From positions 124,001 to 188,000 of the forward strand of contig JBHZQV010000005.1 in NCBI GenBank assembly GCA_042867185.1: a stretch of DNA of 64,000 nucleotides, in the 5' to 3' direction. Under the pieces are notes generated by a model, which was not told where the DNA came from, searched no databases, and saw only the letters and a program-made list of their open reading frames with translations. Position numbers and translations under genes: made by a program. This document shows positions 60,489-64,000 of the stretch, piece after piece. The DNA comes from Xylophilus sp042867185 (GTDB lineage Bacteria > Pseudomonadota > Gammaproteobacteria > Burkholderiales > Burkholderiaceae_C). Every line of letters begins with the position of its first letter. Position 1 is the stretch's first letter.

Positions 60489-61471
60489 TCGAAATTCTGT
60501 CTTCGACCGCACTGGCGTCGGTGCAGGACCTCGGTCGCCTGGGCTGCCTGGGATACGGCGTGGGCACCTCGGGCGCCATGGACAGCCTGGCGCTGGCCGT
60601 GGGCAACCTGATGCTCGGCAACGACGAGAACGCCGCCGGCGTCGAGATCCCGGTCTTTCCATTCAAGCTGCGCTTCCAGGCAGACACCGCCTTCGCCCTG
60701 ACCGGCGGCCACGGCGCGCCACGGTTGGACGGCCTGCCACTGCCCCCCTGGTGGGCCGCGCAGGCCCAGGAAGGCCAGGTGCTGGAGATCACCCAACCCA
60801 CCCAGGGCGCGCGCACCTACCTTACCGTGGCGGGCGGCATCGACGTGCCGGAAGTTCTGGGTTCGCGCAGCACCCAGTTGCGCGGGGCGTTCGGCGGGCT
60901 GGACGGCCGATCGCTGCGCAAGGGCGACCTGCTGCCGTGCGGGCCATCCGAAGCCGCGGCGCGCGTGGGTGCGGGCTTCGGCATCGCACCACCCGGTCCG
61001 GCCTTGGCCCGTGAAGCCGTCGCAGAGAGCGAAAGTATCCTGACCCTGCGCGCCATCCCGGCCGCCGAGTACGGGCTGTACACCGAGGCATCGCAGCAGG
61101 CCTTCTGGCAGAGCGAGTGGAAGCTCACCGCGCAAAGCGACCGCTACGGCTATCGGCTGGCCGGCGAGCCGCTGGTGGCGAGCCAGGTGGTGGAGATCCG
61201 CTCGCACGGCATCGTGCCCGGCGTGGTCCAGGTACCGCACAGCGGCCAGCCGATCATCCAGATGCGCGACGCCCAGCCCTCGGGCGGTTACCCGAAAGTG
61301 GCGACGGTGATCGAAGCCGACCTGTGGCGCCTGGGCCAGGCGCCTATCGGCAGCCGGCTGCGGTTCGCGTCGTGCAGCTATGACCAGGCACGCGACGCCC
61401 TTGCCGCCAACCGCCGCTACATCGAAGACGTTCGCCGCACCGTGGGCCTGCAACGCCTGCTGGGCCGCTGA
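60485..61471 (+). CDS. pxpC: 5-oxoprolinase subunit PxpC / KipA-like biotin-dependent carboxyltransferase
   Basis: 328-residue KipA/PxpC protein. It starts MIEILSSTALASVQDLGR and contains GVGTSGAMDSLALAVGN, YLTVAGGIDVPEVLGSRST, and the C-terminal SDRYGYRLAG, SHGIVPGVVQVPHSGQPIIQM (in blocks) typical of the family. In urea carboxylase this fold lies next to KipI in the carboxyltransferase domain. Database names for the family include biotin-dependent carboxyltransferase, which here fits the presence of BCCP and biotin carboxylase in the same operon. The ATG overlaps the pxpB stop; the next gene starts 11 bp downstream with an AGGAGAG-like site (about 61471-61477). Confidence 0.92.
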   Translation: MIEILSSTALASVQDLGRLGCLGYGVGTSGAMDSLALAVGNLMLGNDENAAGVEIPVFPFKLRFQADTAFALTGGHGAPRLDGLPLPPWWAAQAQEGQVLEITQPTQGARTYLTVAGGIDVPEVLGSRSTQLRGAFGGLDGRSLRKGDLLPCGPSEAAARVGAGFGIAPPGPALAREAVAESESILTLRAIPAAEYGLYTEASQQAFWQSEWKLTAQSDRYGYRLAGEPLVASQVVEIRSHGIVPGVVQVPHSGQPIIQMRDAQPSGGYPKVATVIEADLWRLGQAPIGSRLRFASCSYDQARDALAANRRYIEDVRRTVGLQRLLGR

Positions 61472-61482
61472 GGAGAGTCACC

Positions 61483-61941
61483 GTGGACATCGCCACCGTC
61501 CGAGACATCGCCGCCGCCCTGGCCGATACCGATATCGACAGCCTGGAGATCGAGGGGCACGGCGTACGGCTGCGCCTGCGCCGCCCTGCCGGAGCGCCTC
61601 TTCCAGCGCCCTCGTCGGAACCGTCCGTTGCCGACGGCTCCACCGCCCCCATGCCTGTCCACGCAGTGGCGCCCATGGCCGGCGTGTTCCGCATCGGCCA
61701 TGCGCTGCAGCCGGCGGCCATGGCCCAGGTCGGTGCCGCCGTGCGTGCCGGCCAGGCGGTCGGCGTGGTGGAGGTCGGCCTGCTGCGGCTGCCGGTGCTC
61801 GCGCCGTGCGCCGGCACGGTGCTGGCCCTGGCCGCGGAAGACGGCGCCCGCGTGGGCTACGGCGATCCGCTCGTCGTGCTGCGGGCCGACGGCCCGGTCC
61901 GATACCCCCCGCATTCGAAGGAAAGGCGCTCGCCACCATGA
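61483..61941 (+). CDS. BCCP-like protein lacking the biotinylation lysine
   Basis: 152-residue protein with the same plan as the BCCP that opens the operon: N-terminal helical segment, Ala/Pro linker (about 36-60) and a biotinyl/lipoyl barrel (about 62-140; APMAGVFRIGHALQ ... GTVLALAAEDGARVGYGDPL). The biotinylation motif E-A-M-K-M is replaced by E97-V-G-L-L, so the acceptor Lys becomes Leu100 and the protein cannot be biotinylated there. GTG start with AGGAGA upstream. It overlaps pxpA (ATGA). It may be a scaffold or a regulatory decoy of the biotin carrier. The lipoyl-type fold is inferred from pattern; annotation tools usually call such proteins acetyl-CoA carboxylase subunits. Confidence 0.82.
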   Translation: MDIATVRDIAAALADTDIDSLEIEGHGVRLRLRRPAGAPLPAPSSEPSVADGSTAPMPVHAVAPMAGVFRIGHALQPAAMAQVGAAVRAGQAVGVVEVGLLRLPVLAPCAGTVLALAAEDGARVGYGDPLVVLRADGPVRYPPHSKERRSPP

Positions 61942-62705
61942 AGATCGACCTGAACGCAGACCTCGGCGAAGGCTTCGGCCCCTACCGCATGGGGGACGAC
62001 GAAGCCCTGCTGGATGTGCTGTCGTCGGCCAACGTGGCCTGCGGCTACCACGCGGGCGACCCGGTGATCATGGACCGCACCGCGCGCATGGCGCTGGCGC
62101 GCGGCATCGACCTGGGTGCCCATGTCGGCTTTCCCGATCTGCTGGGTTTCGGCCGGCGACCGATGGCGGTGGACCCGAAAGAGCTGGCCACGTACGTGCT
62201 GTACCAGCTCGGTGCGCTGGCCGGAATCGCGGCGGCCGCGGGCCACCGGATGACGCACATGAGCTTCCACGGCGCACTGGGCAACATGGCCGCGGCCGAT
62301 GCCGCGCTGGCGGAACCGCTGGTGCAGGCGGTGGCCGCATTCGACCGCACGCTCATCGTGAGTTCTTCGCCCAGCCAGGCGATCGAGGGCGCGGCGGCAC
62401 GGCACGGGCTGCGGGTGGCCTCGGTCTTCCTGGCAGACCGGGCCTGCGACGACAGCGGCCTGGTGGTTCCGCGCGCCCTGCCCGGCGCGGTGATCAAGGA
62501 CGAGTCGACCGTGCTGCAGCGTGTGGACCAGTTGCTGCACGAGGGGACCGTCACCACCTACAGCGGCAAGACACTGCCGGTGCGGGCCCATTCGATCCTG
62601 CTGCACGGCGACACGCCGGGCGCCGTCGCGCTCGCGCGCACGGTGCGCAGCGCGATCGAATCGGGCGGCGGCCAGGTGGTGCCGATCTCGCGCATCCTGG
62701 CCTGA
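61938..62705 (+). CDS. pxpA: 5-oxoprolinase subunit PxpA (LamB/YcsF family)
   Basis: 255-residue LamB/YcsF protein. The start MKIDLNADLGEGFGPYRMGDD (shown in blocks) carries the family's conserved Asn-Asp-Glu set; also present are ANVACGYHAGDP, GAHVGFPDLLGFGRR, HMSFHGALGNMA and HSILLHGDTPGA near the C-terminus. PxpA is a NodB-like barrel that is part of the ATP-dependent 5-oxoprolinase PxpABC. It overlaps the BCCP-like gene by 4 bp and ends the operon; a second LysR-type operator follows for the next unit. Confidence 0.93.
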   Translation: MKIDLNADLGEGFGPYRMGDDEALLDVLSSANVACGYHAGDPVIMDRTARMALARGIDLGAHVGFPDLLGFGRRPMAVDPKELATYVLYQLGALAGIAAAAGHRMTHMSFHGALGNMAAADAALAEPLVQAVAAFDRTLIVSSSPSQAIEGAAARHGLRVASVFLADRACDDSGLVVPRALPGAVIKDESTVLQRVDQLLHEGTVTTYSGKTLPVRAHSILLHGDTPGAVALARTVRSAIESGGGQVVPISRILA

Positions 62706-62752
62706 CGCACGGCCTTGGTGCCTCTTGGCGAGACGATGCACCAACAGTCCTC

Positions 62753-62792
62753 ATAAGGGCGTCTTATCGCGCAACAGCCATTCCGTCTTGGC
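62753..62792 (+). promoter_or_regulatory. LysR-type regulon operator 3 (SDR-ABC permease unit)
   Basis: ATAAG-GGCGT-CTTAT (62753-62767; exact T-N11-A) and GTCTTGGC at 62785-62792, offset 32 as at sites 1 and 2. TTGGCA (62788-62793), then 17 bp, then ATACAG (62811-62816) could be the promoter; the SDR start is about 55 bp further on. Confidence 0.75.
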
Positions 62793-62868
62793 ATTGCACC
62801 GGGGCCGTCGATACAGTCGGCTCCAACGCTCGACACACCTCTTTCAACCCCTGCATTCCCGCCATCCC

Positions 62869-63621
62869 ATGCCGTTTTCGGACTACCACACCGCCCTGGT
62901 CACCGGCGCCTCTTCCGGCATCGGTGCCGCCACGGTCGAGCGCTTCTGCAAAGAGGGCCTTCAGGTGCACGCCCTGGCGCGCAGCGCCGACAAGCTCGAC
63001 GAGCTGGCAGCCCGCACCGGCTGCATCCCGCATGCCATCGACGTGTCGGACACGGCGGGCCTGACGGCGCTGTGCGCCGCGGTGCCGTTCGACATTCTGG
63101 TGAACAACGCCGGCGTGGACCGCCCCGGCTCGCTGCTGAAGGCCGACGAAGAGGGCATCGATCTGCTGATCGACGTCAACCTGCGCGCCGTGCTGCACCT
63201 GTGCCGTCTGGCGCTGCCCGGCATGGTGGCGCGCGAGCGCGGACACATCGTCAACATCAGCTCGATCGCCGGCGCCTACAACTTCGGCGGCAACTCGACC
63301 TACCACGCCACCAAGGCGGCCGTGCACATGCTGTCGCGCCAGTTGCGCATCGATGTGGCCGGGCGCCGGGTGCGGGTGACCGAGATCTGCCCCGGCCGCG
63401 TCGCGACCGACATCTTCGCCCACGTGCACGGCAACCCGGAAGAGATGCACAAGAAATTCATCGAGGGCTTCGAATTGCCGCAGGCCGCCGACATCGCCGA
63501 TGCGATCGCCTTCGCCATCGCAGCGCCATTGGCGGTGAACGTGGGCCATATGGAGATCATGCCGACGCTGCAGGTGCCCGGCGGTCTCACCACCACCCGC
63601 CCGGGCCAGTTCGCCGGCTGA
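62869..63621 (+). CDS. Short-chain dehydrogenase/reductase (SDR)
   Basis: 250-residue classical SDR. The cofactor motif is TGASSGIGAA (TGxxxGxG), NNAG is present at about residue 85, the catalytic Ser lies in NISSIAG and the Tyr/Lys pair in YHATKAA. The Asp/Arg following strand 2 (ALARSADKLDEL) suggests NADP preference. Start at Met 62869 (MPFSDYH). It is transcribed after operator 3 and is followed 24 bp downstream by an amino-acid ABC permease, so it probably acts in the same uptake-and-breakdown pathway. Substrate unknown. Confidence 0.9.
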   Translation: MPFSDYHTALVTGASSGIGAATVERFCKEGLQVHALARSADKLDELAARTGCIPHAIDVSDTAGLTALCAAVPFDILVNNAGVDRPGSLLKADEEGIDLLIDVNLRAVLHLCRLALPGMVARERGHIVNISSIAGAYNFGGNSTYHATKAAVHMLSRQLRIDVAGRRVRVTEICPGRVATDIFAHVHGNPEEMHKKFIEGFELPQAADIADAIAFAIAAPLAVNVGHMEIMPTLQVPGGLTTTRPGQFAG

Positions 63622-63645
63622 TCCGGCACCGGCATTCGCAGCCCC

Positions 63646-64000
63646 ATGAAGGACTTCGATCTGATGGCGATCCTGCTGAACCCCGCGTTCAGCAAGATGA
63701 TCGTCCACGGCGTGGAAATGACGCTGAAGATCGCGGTCGCGTCCTGGTCGCTGGCGATGTCGCTCGCGCTGATGCTGCTGACGGTGCGGCTCACCCGCAA
63801 CCGCTTTGCCGACGCGTTCGTCGCAGGCTACGTCTCCTACCACCGCAACGTGCCGACGCTGGTGCAGCTGATGCTCTGGTACTTCGGCATCTCCAGCCTG
63901 CTGCCCGCAAACCTGCAGGGCTGGCTGGGCGAGCACGGCGGCGAGGCGGTCTTCGCGGTGATCGCCCTCGGCCTGTGCCAGGCGGCCTACTTCTGCGAAG
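63646..64000 (+). CDS. Amino-acid ABC transporter permease (HisM/GltJ family), 3' truncated by the window edge
   Basis: The first 118 codons of a polar-amino-acid ABC permease: an N-terminal transmembrane helix (about 20-45, MTLKIAVASWSLAMSLALMLL) follows MKDFDLMAILLNPAF, and the permease signature region YVSYHRNVPTLVQLMLWYFG is the HisM-type RNTPxLVQ-like segment (here RNVPTLVQL). The frame is open to the window end. It lies 24 bp after the SDR gene and is probably in the same transcript. Its substrate-binding protein, second permease and ATPase should lie downstream. Confidence 0.85.
   Translation, partial: MKDFDLMAILLNPAFSKMIVHGVEMTLKIAVASWSLAMSLALMLLTVRLTRNRFADAFVAGYVSYHRNVPTLVQLMLWYFGISSLLPANLQGWLGEHGGEAVFAVIALGLCQAAYFCE

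Noticed and set aside
1..64000. tRNA, rRNA, CRISPR array, prophage or insertion sequence
   Set aside because: Looked for and not seen: no cloverleaf-type or 16S/23S motifs, no regular spacer-repeat array, no transposase or integrase among the proteins.

Overview
The window is very GC-rich DNA carrying protein genes on both strands with short gaps between them. No rRNA, tRNA, phage, transposase or CRISPR array was seen. Gene families and order point to a betaproteobacterium of the order Burkholderiales, most likely the family Comamonadaceae. The evidence is two orphan Bug-type tripartite-tricarboxylate-transporter receptors, hemE next to priA, minCDE, gspA-gspB, and a dispersed GCTAY-N7-RTAGC palindrome of the kind I associate with that family. 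The species assignment is inference.

Layout. 1-3150: 3' end of a molybdenum hydroxylase large subunit (PaoC-like), overlapped by an MFS exporter. 3507-8047 (minus): membrane FMN glutamate-synthase-like protein, kinase-like protein, CorA, creatininase-family amidohydrolase. 8272-14820: UPF0149/SEC-C protein, alpha/beta hydrolase, LysE exporter, fused SpmA/SpmB-type Gate protein, ScsB/DsbD-like thiol reductase. 14957-17437: PAS-GAF-PAS hybrid histidine kinase. 17477-22452: a 3-hydroxyaspartate / D-amino-acid locus (threo-3-hydroxyaspartate lyase, iminosuccinate-reductase/ornithine-cyclodeaminase family protein, DauR/YheO-type regulator, D-threo-3-hydroxyaspartate dehydratase or BHA aldolase relative, asparaginase). 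22469-23201: PIN/Phd toxin-antitoxin pair. 23339-28686: Bug receptor, hemE, a gene-free stretch of about 1.05 kb with DnaA-box repeats, priA. 28683-38192: AEC carrier, DODA-type dioxygenase, pirin, chemoreceptor, PQQ glucose dehydrogenase with an unusual insert, HipA-like YjjJ. 38358-46491: SlyD, Bug receptor with an M20 amidohydrolase, YciH/SUI1, DUF3820, chemoreceptor, gspB-gspA. 46597-52739: KatE, flavin reductase, glutamine amidotransferase, minCDE. 52909-64000: aldolase, MFS, aminotransferase, LysR regulator, a biotin-carboxylase/5-oxoprolinase operon, SDR and the start of an amino-acid ABC permease.

The most coherent system is at 53.8-64.0 kb. BCCP, biotin carboxylase, PxpB, PxpC, a second BCCP-like protein lacking the biotinylated lysine, and PxpA form one tight operon. 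As separate subunits they supply all the domain types of urea carboxylase plus the PxpA hydrolase. A conserved 40-bp element, with an exact T-N11-A dyad (ATAAG-N5-CTTAT) and GTCTTGGC exactly 32 bp on, lies upstream of three transcription units: the aminotransferase-MFS unit on the minus strand, the carboxylase/oxoprolinase operon, and the SDR-ABC permease unit. The LysR gene sits among them. I read this as one LysR regulon for uptake and ATP-dependent breakdown of an amino-acid-like or lactam substrate that is not identified.

Other structure not explained by genes: three diverged copies of a DnaA-box-bounded unit upstream of priA (A and B at an exact 469-bp offset), a nested 120-bp palindromic element between convergent genes at 9112-9231, six copies of an exactly 17-bp palindrome (two inside coding regions), and an intrinsic terminator upstream of, rather than downstream of, the AEC carrier gene.
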